Below the pieces are notes generated by a model. It saw only the letters and a program-made list of their open reading frames with translations. It searched no databases and was not told where the DNA came from. A stretch of 64,000 nucleotides of DNA from Nomia melanderi (Eukaryota; Arthropoda; Insecta; Hymenoptera; Halictidae), in the NCBI RefSeq assembly GCF_051020985.1, contig NC_135000.1:2046001-2110000 (forward strand), written 5' to 3'. Made by a program: the position numbers and the translations under genes. Numbering within the stretch: the first letter of the stretch is position 1; each line of letters opens with the position of its first letter. Below, in pieces: positions 40,570-51,011 of the stretch.

Positions 40570-41530
40570 ATATGGAACGCTACGATATTTTGGAAAATAA
40601 GTAGCTTAATTATAATGGGGAACACTTCATTAGCAATGCTGAGCAATTATATTAACCCCTTGGCTTAAGATTTATTTCTTAACCATGATCGATGAAATTA
40701 CTTTGTCGTTAATAATGTAGTAGAAAAGAAAAGGATTTGATACTTATTCTATGTTTGTGTTTACTCCAAAGGTTAACCATTGTTAAAAGAAAAGTAGTAT
40801 TTAATTTATGTTTAAACAAAATGAATAATTAGATTTATCAAATTCAGTTTAAAATTTTCGTTACGAGTCTGACACTATGTTGTAGGGGTTAATGGTTAGG
40901 GATGAAATGGAAATTTGTTATTTGATTTTAACACTAAAGCTACCTGAGAGGGTAGAATGATCTATTCTTGATTTTTTATTTAGAATCATTATTTATTATT
41001 TTGATTTATTATTTTAGTACAAGCTAAAGTATAAACCAAAGGGAAATCTCAATAAATATGTTTTCATAATATATCCAGAAGGATAAAATGAAGACAATTT
41101 GATTTCTAAGTAGTTCTAATGCTAAGGCGAAACGCTGTTGTGTTTGGTAAAGTGCAAAAGTTGCTGAAAGACACTTCATTGGCAATGGCAAGTAATTATA
41201 TTAATAGTTAGGGATAATTTGGAAATTTGTTATCTGATTTTAAAAGTACATCTATCTAAGAGGTTAGAATAACCTATTCCCGATTTCTTCTTTGGAATCA
41301 TTAAAAAGAAACCAGCATTTCTCAGAGAAACGACTAAATAACTTATTTGGTGATGTACAGGCTAAAATATAAACCAAAGGAAATCATAATAAATATATTT
41401 TTATAATGTATCAAGAAGAATGAAAGAAAATCAATTTGAGAAGAGTAACAAAACGAAACGTTATCGTGTTTGCTAGAGTGAAAAAGTTGCTGAAAGACGC
41501 TTCATTAGCAATGGAGAACAAGAGCAAACG
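40570..41530 (+). repeat. Tandem duplication of about 320 bp, carrying family B, one unit hit by family F
   Basis: CACTTCATTAGCAATG-type markers lie at 40623, 41172 and 41498. The spacings are 549 and 326 bp; removing the 237-bp F insertion from the first leaves 312 bp. Each unit contains a minus-strand B copy (40928-41125 and 41239-41445), so B was present before the duplication. Confidence 0.82.
40652..40892 (+). mobile_element. Family F TTAA element with an internal empty-site control
   Basis: TTAACCCCTTGGCTTAAGAT to CACTATGTTGTAGGGGTTAA with TTCGTTACGAGTCTGACA. The flanks read AATTATATTAA, element, TTAATGGTTAGGGAT. The sister repeat unit reads AATTATATTAATAGTTAGGGAT with no element, which shows a clean TTAA insertion. 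Confidence 0.9.
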
Positions 41531-41689
41531 AGAACTTCTATATAAATTATACGTAACTTTGCTAATTAGCATACCATTTAAGAATATTCAACGTTATTAC
41601 AATTGACTGTTTGTTTAACCCTTGCGTACTGCAGATGGTCTGTGAAACAGCCGACAAATCACAAATCAATACTGAAACGTAGACAAAAA

Positions 41690-41930
41690 TTTAAAGTACC
41701 CATAATCTCAATGATTGAACATGACAGTCTAATGAAAAAATAATATTTAAGAATAACTGAAATAAATAAAAAAAATTAATTGAATTAGAAATAAATATAA
41801 ACAAAAACATAAAGTACTCATACCCTCAATGATTAAACTTGACAGTGTAATGGAAAAAATAATATCTAGGAATAATTAAAAAAAGAAAAAGTCTAATCGG
41901 ATTAAAAATAAAGACAGATATGGGTTAAAC
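41690..41930. repeat. Two-copy tandem repeat, period 118 bp
   Basis: AAGTACCCATAATCTCAATG at 41694 and AAGTACTCATACCCTCAATG at 41812, each followed by TTGACAGTGTAATGGAAAAA-like sequence. Confidence 0.7.
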
Positions 41931-41934
41931 TGTA

Positions 41935-42163
41935 TTAACCCTTTCATTGTGAACCGAGCAGTCAATTTGATTTTTTGAAATTTTCCTGCAGAAACTCTCA
42001 AAGTCCATCTATTGATATTTCTATTAATTAACAATTATGTTTGCTGATTGTCGAACCAATTTCTTCGGTAATTCCTCAGACAATCCTATTAACTTTCTAA
42101 TCATTCCAAAAAGAAGAAATCAGAAATAGGTCATTTCGACCTGTTCGGTAGTTCTAGTGTTAA
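41935..42163 (+). mobile_element. Family B TTAA MITE with an altered left end
   Basis: The right end CTGTTCGGTAGTTCTAGTGTTAA and interior are typical B. The left end reads TTAACCCTTTCATTGTGAAC before CGAGCAGTCAATTTGATTTT, so the first 15 bases look like a C/T-type end joined to B. Confidence 0.75.
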
Positions 42164-42164
42164 T

Positions 42165-42700
42165 TGAGGATCCACTGTAATTCGAACAGCGTTCCACGGG
42201 ATTCGATGAAAAGAACGTTCAATGGTCGCAGGCGCTCCCTTCGCGAGAGATATTCCGGGAACCGGAGGAAAGAAGGAGGATTCCGGCGATTAATTAGGAT
42301 GCAGCGAAACACGTCGGTTCATCGATGTCCTGTCAGCGATTCTTTCCGGCTCGTTCGACGCCAATTGCGCGTTAAGCAGCCCTCCTTCAGCGAAATTCTC
42401 GGGATCGGCTCGTTATGCACGCGTCGACGGTCCCCCGCGTGCATCCGAGTCTCTTTCGCCGCTCGCCGCGCCTTCCAGGAACGTCTACGACGCGATACCG
42501 CTTTCCATTACAGCGGGACCCCCTATAACGCGCAGATTTTCGTGTCGCAACCGCTGCGCCTTGTGCGGGAGATGAGCGCCGAAAGGAATGCGAGTCTAAT
42601 TGGTCAGCTTTCATCATTTCTCATCTCGTTTGCGATTGCGTGAGACAAGCGGACAGGAAAGAAGCGCACGTGGAATAAAGTGCGCACGAACAAATTGCAC
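42165..42700. other. GC-rich island
   Basis: A 159-codon frame (42164-42643) lies in CpG-rich DNA. Its first codons overlap the end of the B element, and it has no recognisable motif, so I reject it as a gene. Confidence 0.4.
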
Positions 42701-43084
42701 ATAGCGGAAACCGCACAATGTAAAATACGCACGGTGCATAACCCGTAGATACATGAATTGTACAATTACACGGAAAAAGCGTGGGCGGAGATAAGGTGAG
42801 AAAAATATTAGCTCTACGGATGCTAATCTTTATTATATAGAGTGGCCCACGAAGAGTGATCAGCTTAGATTATTCGTTGTTAGCTAAAATAACACGTTAA
42901 AAATTCAGTTAAAAATCCAGTTCAAATTCAGTTGAAAATCTTCACCACAAGTCTGATACGATATTGCAGAAGGGGTTAAAATGTCCTCGTAGAGATTCCA
43001 CTGGAGTGCAAAGGGTTAATTTTCTAGCTACCAGACGTTAGCATTAAAAGAAGCCACATTAGTTATGGGATGACCTAATACGAA
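42701..43084. other. Mixed stretch with F and C right ends
   Basis: TCACCACAAGTCTGATACGA and GCAGAAGGGGTTAA (to 42979) is an F end; CACTGGAGTGCAAAGGGTTAA (to 43019) is a C-type end. Neither has its partner. Confidence 0.55.
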
Positions 43085-43460
43085 GTATTTAACCCTGCTC
43101 ACAGCGTTTCTTTCGCGAATCGCGCGCGTAACGGCCGTTTCGATGTTCCGGAACGATTGGCCGGCGATTCGCGGTCCGCGTTTCGCTCGGCGGATTCGTG
43201 GAATCCGAGTGGGCAAGAAGTTTTACGAGGGGATCACGAATTTCGGCGCCCGATCGGCCGGCGACAGGACGTCGGCCCGACGAGACGTCTCGGCCGCGGA
43301 TTAAGGCTGGGTACCGTGTACTGTTCGACTTTGAAAGGTGTCGATAGGCCGACCAATTACACGAATAACGGGAACGACGTCACTCGTAAATCAATTACCG
43401 AGGTACTCTTCGTGTTTCCCATTTCGGAACCGCACCGATTTGCTGTGCACAGCGTTGTGT
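43085..43460. other. GC-rich island
   Basis: CpG-rich, 101-codon frame without a domain. Directly followed by a TTTATG satellite. Confidence 0.4.
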
Positions 43461-43494
43461 AGCAATGCTGTTTGACCAAAATTGGCCTGTACAA

Positions 43495-43735
43495 TTTGGT
43501 TTGTTGGATTTGTATTTATGTTTGTAACTCATGTTTATGTTTGTGTATTTATGACCCATACTTATGCTCAAATATTTTTATTTGTGTTTGTAATTCATGT
43601 TTATGTTTATGTATTTATAATCCATATTTATGTTTATACATTTGTATTTGCATTTGTATTATATTTATGTTTATGTTTATATTTATATTTATATTTATAT
43701 TTTTATATTTATGTTTATATTTATATATAAAATGT
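43495..43735. repeat. TTTATG hexanucleotide satellite
   Basis: TTTATGTTTATGTTTAT-type units fill 240 bp, with longer-range copies of TTTGTAACTCATGTTTATG near 43517 and 43590. The cysteine/tyrosine/phenylalanine-rich frames here are artefacts. Confidence 0.85.
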
Positions 43736-44234
43736 CCATAATCTCCTAAGTGCCTGCGTCATAAATCTATTACATAACGAATATTAATATTATTACATAA
43801 ATATCATATAACTCTTGTCATAAGTATATGATAAACATAAAATTCTTTTTTATTATTCTTCTCACCCGTTTACAACTGCGATTAACGATTTCTAGTATTC
43901 CTACCATGCAAAATTAAAAAATAGATCTGCGATAGTCAGGAGATTAACATATTATAGAATTTGTAATAGCTTATAATTTATATTTGTGTTTATAACAGAC
44001 AATTTCATAGGATTTTCATAGAAATTGATATTTTTATGTGCTGACATTTATTAAATTCAAATAATTCATTAAAAATGCAATATTCAAATTGAAGAATCTA
44101 ATATCACTGGTAGGAATATTATTTATAAGTTAATTTCTGTAAAAATTAATTATTTTCAAATAACATAATCTCTTCGACACAGTTGGAAGCTCAATACAGT
44201 CTGAAATTAAGATCAAGTTATAATTAATAATTAC

Positions 44235-44535
44235 AATTCTCTTTTTTTCAACCAAAAAACGTAAATTTTCTCTTCAAACGGCATAATTGGTTCATTTCCC
44301 ATAGTTTCTATTCTTTATGAGGTTTACTAGTAAATAAAAATAAGAAAAATTAAAATAAAAATCAATTTTTCTTCCAAACGCCATAGCTGTTCCCTTTCCA
44401 TATTTCGTATCTCCTACGAGATGTACTAATAAATAAATAAAAAATATTAAAAGAATAGTCAGTGTATCTTCCAAACGCCATAACTATTTCATTTTCTGTA
44501 TTTTGTATCCCCTATGAGATTACCTAATGAATTAA
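44235..44535. repeat. Three-copy tandem repeat, period about 98 bp
   Basis: CTTCAAACGGCATAATTGG (44272), CTTCCAAACGCCATAGCTG (44371) and CTTCCAAACGCCATAACTA (44468), each followed by a TTTCGTATCTCCTACGAGAT-like segment. The upstream 43740-44234 is plain AT-rich DNA. Confidence 0.75.
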
Positions 44536-44559
44536 AACAAAAAAAAAACGAAAATTACG

Positions 44560-45125
44560 AGCAGTAGCGTATCTCGCGCTACTTATTCCGCGTCCACGCG
44601 ACACAGCGTAACGTTGCAACTCAAGCAGCCAAAACGTCCGCCGGAAATCGGAGCGAGACCGGCCGGGAATTTCGCGAATAAGTTCCGGGAGCGCGGATCG
44701 CGCGCATTGGGCCGGCCGTAAATCAGATAAATCCGTTTCCGTGTTATCTGGCCCGGGCTTTTCAAAAGTGCATTTTTTACACTTCGTATATTTACAATCG
44801 GCAGATGATCTCGAATTAACGCGGCCCATAAATCAGTATTAGCTTCGACGGCGGCCACCCCCAACCCTTGAACGAAAAAAAAAACAAATAACGCTCGCGC
44901 GCGGAACGAAAAACAGAAACGAAAAAAAAAGAAGAAAAAAAACGAAGAGATCGCCGGAACACACGGGCGAAAAAAAAAACGCCTGATCGAGATTAATTCT
45001 GTTTTCGGCCGTTCGACGACAGTCGAGTTTTTATAAGCCGCTGCATAATGCCGATAACTTATCGGATTGGTATCGCGAACCGATACTGGCCGAGGCAGTT
45101 TCACCGGCGGGACTGCCCGAAAAAT
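44560..45125. other. GC-rich island
   Basis: A 173-codon minus-strand frame (44583-45104) includes a phenylalanine run encoded by A-tracts at 44875-44945, which argues against a gene. CCGATAACTTATCGG (about 45049-45063) is a perfect palindrome holding a GATAA site. Confidence 0.4.
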
Positions 45126-45574
45126 TCATACGTGTATTATACGCACACACCTATATTATATCGATACGACCGATTTTTTCCACCCATTCACGAACGGAAT
45201 GCGGCAATTTCAACGACGCCGTTTTTCGGTTTTTTACTTTTCTCTCTCTATCTTTTTCTGCATTTTTTGGTTTTTTCTGGGTTGCCTGTTTTGGAAGGTC
45301 TCCCTTGGAGGAACTTTTTGGTTTTGGAAGGAATGTGGAAGTAAAGTATAGAATTGAGAAATAACGGTCGTGAAATTGATTTAAGAGCGATATAATCTGG
45401 GTATAATATGAATATGGTTTGATATAATCTGGGTCCGAAACTGATACAGCTCAGAAACAATGTATTTAGTTTACAATACTAATTAGGTATGTGAATATAC
45501 ATATTTATACTGATTCAGACTGATTCAGTTAAAATTAAACATGTTGAGCAAGAAGTATTTGTTAATAGTAAAGT

Positions 45575-45805
45575 TATCAGACGAGTAAAATGACCCATTC
45601 CTAATATCTTCTTCTTGCAATTATTAAAAAGATGATAGATGCTTCCCTGAGAAATTACTAAAGAAATTGATGCCGCACCACACAAACTGAGTTATAAATC
45701 AATTAATCATGAATTAAATCAAAAAGTCTCAATAGGTGCACACTTGGAGTTCCTATAGGGAAATTTCAAAAAGTCGTTATAACTGCTCCATATTTTCGGT
45801 GTTAA
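45575..45805 (-). mobile_element. Family B TTAA MITE, minus orientation
   Basis: ATCAGACGAGTAAAATGACC through TAATATCTTCTTCTTGCAAT to TGCTCCATATTTTCGGTGTTAA. The left TTAA is worn (AGTAAAG). The right TTAA (45802-45805) begins a short family I fragment ending at 45844 (ACGTGTATACTCGCC, then GCAGTTCACTGGTTAA). Confidence 0.72.
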
Positions 45806-45849
45806 GATGACGTGTATACTCGCCAACCGCAGTTCACTGGTTAACTTCA

Positions 45850-46063
45850 ATCAAAAGCTCAAAAGACTCTCAGTTGAGCATCCCAGATTTACAAAATTTC
45901 TCTGAATGTTTATTATTAAACAAATTCATTTATCAATACGCAAACTGAATTGTAAATCCATTGATCATTAATTACATCAAAAAGTCTCAGCGGATGAACT
46001 CTTCGAGTTTCTACAGAGACGTTTCAAAAAGTCAATTTAACTGCTCGGTAGTTTCAGTGTGAA
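45850..46063 (-). mobile_element. Second family B element, minus orientation
   Basis: AATACGCAAACTGAATTGTA, then GTCTCAGCGGATGAACTCTT, ending ACTGCTCGGTAGTTTCAGTGTGAA. The left TIR is not clear. Its terminal TGAA (46060-46063) starts family C. Confidence 0.68.
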
Positions 46064-46307
46064 CCCTTTGCACTCCAGAAATATTTCACTGGAAATACTC
46101 AACCTTTTCTAACGAGATACAGAGGATATTTCCTGATACTAACTTGATGAGAAATCGCACATAAATCGAGGAACAAAAATATTTTATTTCAATATGTCAC
46201 GTATGGATGCTTTACACAAAGTTTAACAGTAAATGTCATAACTTTACAATGTTACTGTATCAAATCAATTACCAACTGGGAGGTATTTCTGTAGTACAAA
46301 GGGTTAA
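46060..46307 (+). mobile_element. Family C TTAA MITE in a four-element chain
   Basis: TGAACCCTTTGCACTCCAGA to TCTGTAGTACAAAGGGTTAA. The interior TTATTTCAATATGTCACGTA is typical of C. Both boundary tetranucleotides are shared with neighbours. Confidence 0.8.
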
Positions 46308-46540
46308 CCGAACTTTTTTAGCATTTGTTCCTCGATAACTCTGTATTATTACGATATTTTATATGAAATGCATTTACAAAAATAGTATAGTTTGTAGAGA
46401 GCAGTGTAAACAATTCTTCTTACTAATAACATTGAAAAAAAACATAATATAATCTACTTTAAAAATATCTTGACAAAGAATCACACCTGTGAATAAAACT
46501 GACGTCGAGTCACGCTCGATATAAGAGCGCAAAGGGTTAA
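46304..46540 (+). mobile_element. Family L TTAA MITE
   Basis: TTAACCGAACTTTTTTAGCA to GCTCGATATAAGAGCGCAAAGGGTTAA. The right subterminal ACGTCGAGTCACGCTCGA contains a near-palindrome. The reverse copy is at 33539; another is at 51008. Confidence 0.75.
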
Positions 46541-46835
46541 CCTTTACGATCAGCACATTCTTCTAGTGACAGTACCAGCTAGTCGAAGCAAATATATACA
46601 TTTGCAAAGTTATTCTTTCAAAAGTGGTACTAATAAATATATGAATATTAAACATTTGTTGAAGTCAATATATTTTGTTGAATATAAATTCTGTACAGAA
46701 TAATAAATACAATACCTCTCGATCATAAAACAACACTACCTAGGAAAAAGGAACACGCCGCCATATTGGCGACGCCGATTTCAAGAGCAAATGTTAAATG
46801 TCGCCACTGTGGCGGCACCGATTGCAAAGGGTTAA
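46537..46835. mobile_element. Family M TTAA element
   Basis: TTAACCTTTACGATCAGCAC to CCGATTGCAAAGGGTTAA. Near the right end CGCCGCCATATTGGCGACGC and TCGCCACTGTGGCGGC form two stacked palindromes. The TIR match is weaker than in other families. Confidence 0.5.
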
Positions 46836-47420
46836 GCCTAGAAGCTCCGAAGTCTCCAACGCTCTGCAGCACTGGAACAAAGTGGATGCGGACGAATCGT
46901 CGACGAATTGTCTCGCGCGCATCGTTCGTTACGCGGGCCCCGGGCGTTCCGTAGGTAATACGCGCGGAAAGAGAAGGAAAGAGCGACGCGACGCGACGCG
47001 GGACCATCGTCGGGCAGCTGTCGCCCATTCTGCGCCTATTGTCGCGCGATGTTTTGAGTGTTCCCGAACACCGGAGAACACCCGGTATTGTCCCGGCTCC
47101 CGGAGATCCGACGATTACGCGGCCCCGATACCATCTCATCTGCATCCCCGCCTTTTCGAGCCCCCTCCTCCTATCCCCCTCCCCGCCCCCCTCGCCCGTT
47201 CTTTCTTCCTGCTTTCGTGTCCTTTCTTTCTGCCCACGTAAAACGCGACCGTGCAAGCGAAACACGCGCTTGTCCCCGGTATTCACGTGCTGGGAAGAAG
47301 CTTCCGAGCCAACGATCGTTTCTCGCGAATTCAGATGATGAGATTGCTGCGCCCTCTGCCTACCTTTCTTGGCCACGTTAGGTCGGCGATATCTTTATTA
47401 ACCGTTTGCTCTATGATTTC
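46836..47420. other. GC-rich island with the longest open frames
   Basis: The 217-codon minus frame (46723-47376) and the 147-codon plus frame overlap in CpG-rich DNA. The minus frame continues into family M sequence, and its composition is arginine-rich with no domain. TTAACCGTTTGCTCTATGAT at 47398 is a worn F left end. Confidence 0.45.
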
Positions 47421-47516
47421 TCTTGCAGCCTGAAAAACGTGCGTATAGCGTTGTGAGGATGTCGTAAGGATGTCTTTATTAGGGGTACCGGAAGGTAGTG
47501 TTGTTTATTAAGCAGT

Positions 47517-47954
47517 TAACCCATTGCCGCAAACGATGGCTATGGTCGTCCATTTTACGGGCTGTACTAATACTTAGTACTTAGAATGAAACTGAGAATG
47601 ATACTAATTATACTAATTCCTTCAATGATGGATTGTTTATTCTTTCTGATAAACATGTGATTTTTCTTTGCTTTGCTTTGGGGTTTCATTCAAATATACC
47701 TTAGATGCATCTGTTTTGCGTTTGACGAGTATACGCGTCATCTTGAAGCTTGAAATGATACTAATTTTTTCAACGATGAATTGTTTATTCTTTCTGATAA
47801 ATATGTGATTCTTCTCTGTTTTGCTTTGGGGTTTCATTCAAATATACCCTAGATGCATTCATGCTAAGTTTCATGAGTACACACTTTATTTTCTCATTTT
47901 ATTGCCCGCAAACCGAAAGATTTTTTAAACTAAATTCTACAGTTAACAGGTTAA
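47517..47954 (+). mobile_element. Family I element with an internal duplication
   Basis: The block AATGATACTAATT...TTCAACGATGAATTGTTTATTCTTTCTGATAAA is present at about 47595-47650 and about 47753-47805. So is a TTTGCTTTGGGGTTTCATTC block (47674 and 47821), with period 147-160. The element ends TTCTACAGTTAACAGGTTAA. A GACGAGTATACGCGTC core lies at 47723. Confidence 0.65.
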
Positions 47955-48312
47955 CCAATTTGTATCATTAGTGCATATATGCGTGGATGTTTCCTGGTCT
48001 GTATCGCCGGAAGCGCATATATGCGCGCCATCTTTTGGGGCCTTACAACCAGAGTTATATTCCAATATTCATTGAAACAAGTTCATCGAAGAAAACTCGC
48101 AACCCTTGTGTAGGTTGTACATGATAGAAAAAAAGAAAAGATACATTTTCTCAGTGTAATTATTGCCATGTGACTATATGCATTGGCCATGTCAAGTACT
48201 TTCATATTTATTAAATTATTGTCCCTCTATCGACATTATTGCGTTAAATAAATTCTTTGATACAATAAAACACATTTTTAGTCTACTTTTCCTTATGATG
48301 CAAATGAGTTAA
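47951..48312. mobile_element. Family V TTAA element with GCATATATGC palindromes
   Basis: The left TTAACCAATTTGTATCATTA pairs with the right end, which reads TTAACTCATTTGCATCATAA on the minus strand. GCATATATGCG at 47972 and CGCATATATGCGCG at 48014 are separated by about 42 bp. Only one copy is seen, so the boundaries rest on the TIR and on shared TTAAs with I and F. Confidence 0.62.
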
Positions 48313-48559
48313 CCCCTTACTCTATGATTTCTTCCTCAACTTTGATCGATACGAATACTTTGCCATTAATAATTTATTCGAAGAACAGAATAATTATAAG
48401 CGTATTCTGTGTCTATATTTGCTCTCAAGTATAATAATCAATTACAGAAGAATAATATTTCATTGAATTCAAATAAATCAAGTAATATTTATGTTCACTC
48501 GACCATGTTAAAAGTCTTCACCACGAGTCTGACACGTTGTTACAATGCAAGGTACTAGC
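48309..48559 (+). mobile_element. Family F element in a chain
   Basis: TTAACCCCTTACTCTATGAT to CTTCACCACGAGTCTGACAC and ACAATGCAAGG. The right terminal TTAA is worn to TAGC at the start of the next element. Confidence 0.75.
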
Positions 48560-48797
48560 ACGTTGACTGCCACAAAAAATATGTTTTTTCAAATTTCACG
48601 TGTGACTTATATTTCTGCAGTAAAGATAGAAAGGAACAATTTTCAGTTATTTAGTACCATAATTACTCAACAAATATCTAATTATTTACCCTATTGTATA
48701 GTGTTACTCGATGTCGCTTATCTTAAGAATTATAATTGTCTTCAAATAATTTGGAAACTAATACCATCAATAACCACTGTGGCAGCGAAAGTGTTAA
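48556..48797. mobile_element. Family U TTAA element
   Basis: TAGCACGTTGACTGCCACAA pairs with GTGGCAGCGAAAGTGTTAA at the right. The end type is close to D and P. The interior is AT-rich, and the 145-codon frame running from it into the GC island is not a gene. Confidence 0.62.
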
Positions 48798-49480
48798 CAA
48801 CGGAAACATCGGTATATCCCACTTCCTCGTACACGGACTCTTCTCTTGAACAACGCCGAGCACCAAGGAAAACCGAATCGAACGGTAAAAACCGAAGAGT
48901 GAAAGCGGTCGCGCCCCGACACGGGGGGTGCGCGACACCCTCTCCCCACGACCCCGGCCAGTGTCCCGTGAGTCGGCCATAAAAACCGAAAATCCGCAGA
49001 TCGGCGATCGCCGATAAACGAAAATACAGCTGCGGTTTGCGGGTCGCACGGTGCACACGCCGCCTGTAGAGAGATGGCCGATCGTGATTGCCGATCGCCG
49101 GCGAACAGAGGTATGAGGAGGGGCGGAAAGGGGTCGCTGCGACTGCGGCGGAGGGCAGGGGGTGTATTTTGACTAGAACCAGCCGTAATTTGCCGGGCAT
49201 TGTGCCCGTCGATCGGGGAGGAACACCGGCGCTGCGCAATGGCGCGCGCGCGCGCCCGTACGTCTTCGATCCATTCTGCGAGGAAAGATCCTCTCGGATC
49301 TCCGCGTGGCACGCTCGGGAATTTTGTTTGCGGTTCTCCGTGTCGGAGGGGACAAGCGCCCTCTCGATTGCTCGACACGCGGACTATTGTCGAAGAATGG
49401 TCGCTTTTGGAGAATTTGTTCGATTGTTCGACGGCGATCGGTGGCCGGTTCGGGTGTTGTCCGAATGAGCTGTGATTCTT
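48798..49480. other. GC-rich island
   Basis: Includes GGCGCGCGCGCGCGCCCG (about 49241-49258), an alternating CG run able to adopt Z-form. Frames of 165 and 194 codons on the minus strand overlap each other and 126/91-codon plus frames, which is typical of composition alone. Confidence 0.45.
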
Positions 49481-49544
49481 TGTAAAGTTATCATGTTCGC
49501 GACCATGCGTCTTATGTGTGACACGACGTTTAGGGAGACTGGAG

Positions 49545-49945
49545 TGTGATGTTGATTACCGTGGCTGCATGATGTTAATCTTTGTTTAGAGTATATTTAG
49601 CTGTCATAATGTTAGTCTGTATTTAGTCTGCATGTGGGATGATATTAACCTGTATTTAGTATATATTTTCCTGTTATCATATTAATCTTTATGTATCATG
49701 TATTTAGGTGTGATGATATTAACCTATGTTTAGCCTATATTTAGGTGTAATGATATTAACCTTCATGTAGCATATGTTTAGCTATGATGATATTAACCTA
49801 TATTTAGCTGATATTTGTGTATGATAATATTAACCTATAGTTAGGTAATATTTATGTATGATGATATTAACCTACAGTTAACATATATTTAGTAATGATG
49901 ACATTAATCTATATTTAGCCTATATTTATCTATGATGATATTAAT
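49545..49945. repeat. Minisatellite, period about 37 bp, about ten units
   Basis: GATGATATTAACCTATATTT-type units start near 49639, 49714, 49750, 49786, 49823, 49860, 49897 and 49934. Spacings in the well-kept part are 36-37 bp. Confidence 0.82.
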
Positions 49946-49961
49946 TAATTATTTCGGTGAT

Positions 49962-50175
49962 GGTCTCCTCAATTATAATATTTTCTTCAATCCAATAAAT
50001 CTTCTATACAAAATATTACAAAAATGAAACTGAAACGAGTCATTGAGTTCCTAAATATAATGTCGCAGTTTATAATTTCTAATAACAATATCCATAGGAT
50101 GAATTTCATTGTCATTATGTAAAATATAGGATTACGGCCGTCACAAATATGTGACTCTGGTAGCGAACGTGTTAA
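49962..50175 (-). mobile_element. Family P TTAA element
   Basis: The body from GATGGTCTCCTCAATTATAA to AATTTCATTGTCATTATGTA is the reverse complement of 61895-62070. The right end CTCTGGTAGCGAACGTGTTAA equals the right end of the other copy in the same orientation, so together the two copies define both TIRs. Confidence 0.75.
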
Positions 50176-50409
50176 GCTATATTTATATTTGTCCGAAAGG
50201 TAAAAAGACAGGGAGGCAAGCGGACACTTTCACTGAAGATGTTCAGACCAGCTCAGCTTTCCACGCATGGTCGCGAGACCGAATGCGACGGAGTGAGATG
50301 TAACAATACAGAATGAAGTTGTCGACACAACGAATTTTATTTTCTATGGTTACATCTCACTTCATTGCATTTGGTCTCACTTCCAGTGTCCTCATGCCTG
50401 GCTGACTTT

Positions 50410-50672
50410 TTAACCCTTTGCACTCCAGAGGCGCCTCTCTCTCTCTCTTGACACAGCAAAACTTCAACTGACAAACTGCAAAGATCAACTAAAGTTTGAT
50501 ATTTAATATTAAACTTTGTATAATGCATCAATGTACGAAATATTGAAAGAAAATAGTTCTCTTCCTCAATGCATGTGAGATTTCTTAATTCAGTCTGAGA
50601 AAATGTCATCTGTATCTCATTAGAAAATATTGAATATATCCGGTAAAAAATTTCTGGAGTGCAAAAGGTTAA
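50410..50672 (-). mobile_element. Family C TTAA MITE, minus orientation
   Basis: TTAACCCTTTGCACTCCAGA to TTTCTGGAGTGCAAAAGGTTAA. A CTCTCTCTCTCTCTT run follows the left TIR. The interior is the reverse of other C copies (TTAGAAAATATTGAATATATC near the right). Confidence 0.8.
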
Positions 50673-50768
50673 CTTTTAGGGTAAGCGAAATATTTTCTCC
50701 GTCGGACATATACAGCAAGGTCAACGTAAATATTGGGTTCCAATAAGATGCAGAAGTTCTGACGTTTT

Positions 50769-51011
50769 TTAGCACATTGAATGCCACGGGGGTCATCGGT
50801 GACCCCCAACTAAACCGAATTACTATAGTACAATTAAACGATGATTATTTGAAAACATTTCTATATTATACATACTGCTATCTGATGCGGTCACATTCAG
50901 CTAGATTAACGTGTAATAATAACAATGCAATTCAATCGAATGATTTAATATTCTATTTTTTCCGTTTTCTGCATTTTGCTCGATGAAACCGTACGGCACT
51001 CAACGTGTCAA
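50769..51011 (+). mobile_element. Family D TTAA MITE, reference copy
   Basis: TTAGCACATTGAATGCCACG to TACGGCACTCAACGTGTCAA. Subterminal GGGGTCATCGGTGACCCCC is a perfect-looking palindrome. The interior CAATTAAACGATGATTATTT is intact, serving as the empty-site control for the B insertion at 29487. Confidence 0.82.

Noticed and set aside
42164..42643. 159-codon plus-strand frame
   Set aside because: Starts at the edge of a family B element and is compositional.
43472..43741. Repetitive Cys/Tyr/Phe-rich peptide frames resembling a small secreted or membrane protein
   Set aside because: They are read-through of a TTTATG hexanucleotide satellite in two frames.
44583..45104. 173-codon minus-strand frame
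   Set aside because: Contains long phenylalanine runs from A-tracts and no recognisable motif.
46723..47376. 217-codon open frame on the minus strand, the longest in the window
   Set aside because: It lies in CpG-rich DNA, runs into a transposon end, is arginine-rich, overlaps open frames on the other strand and matches no domain I know.
48742..49378. Minus-strand frames of 165 and 194 codons
   Set aside because: They overlap each other in different frames and also overlap plus-strand frames; stop-poor composition explains all of them.
49545..49945. CRISPR-like regularly spaced repeat
   Set aside because: Units are contiguous and degenerate without unique spacers, and the genome is eukaryotic.
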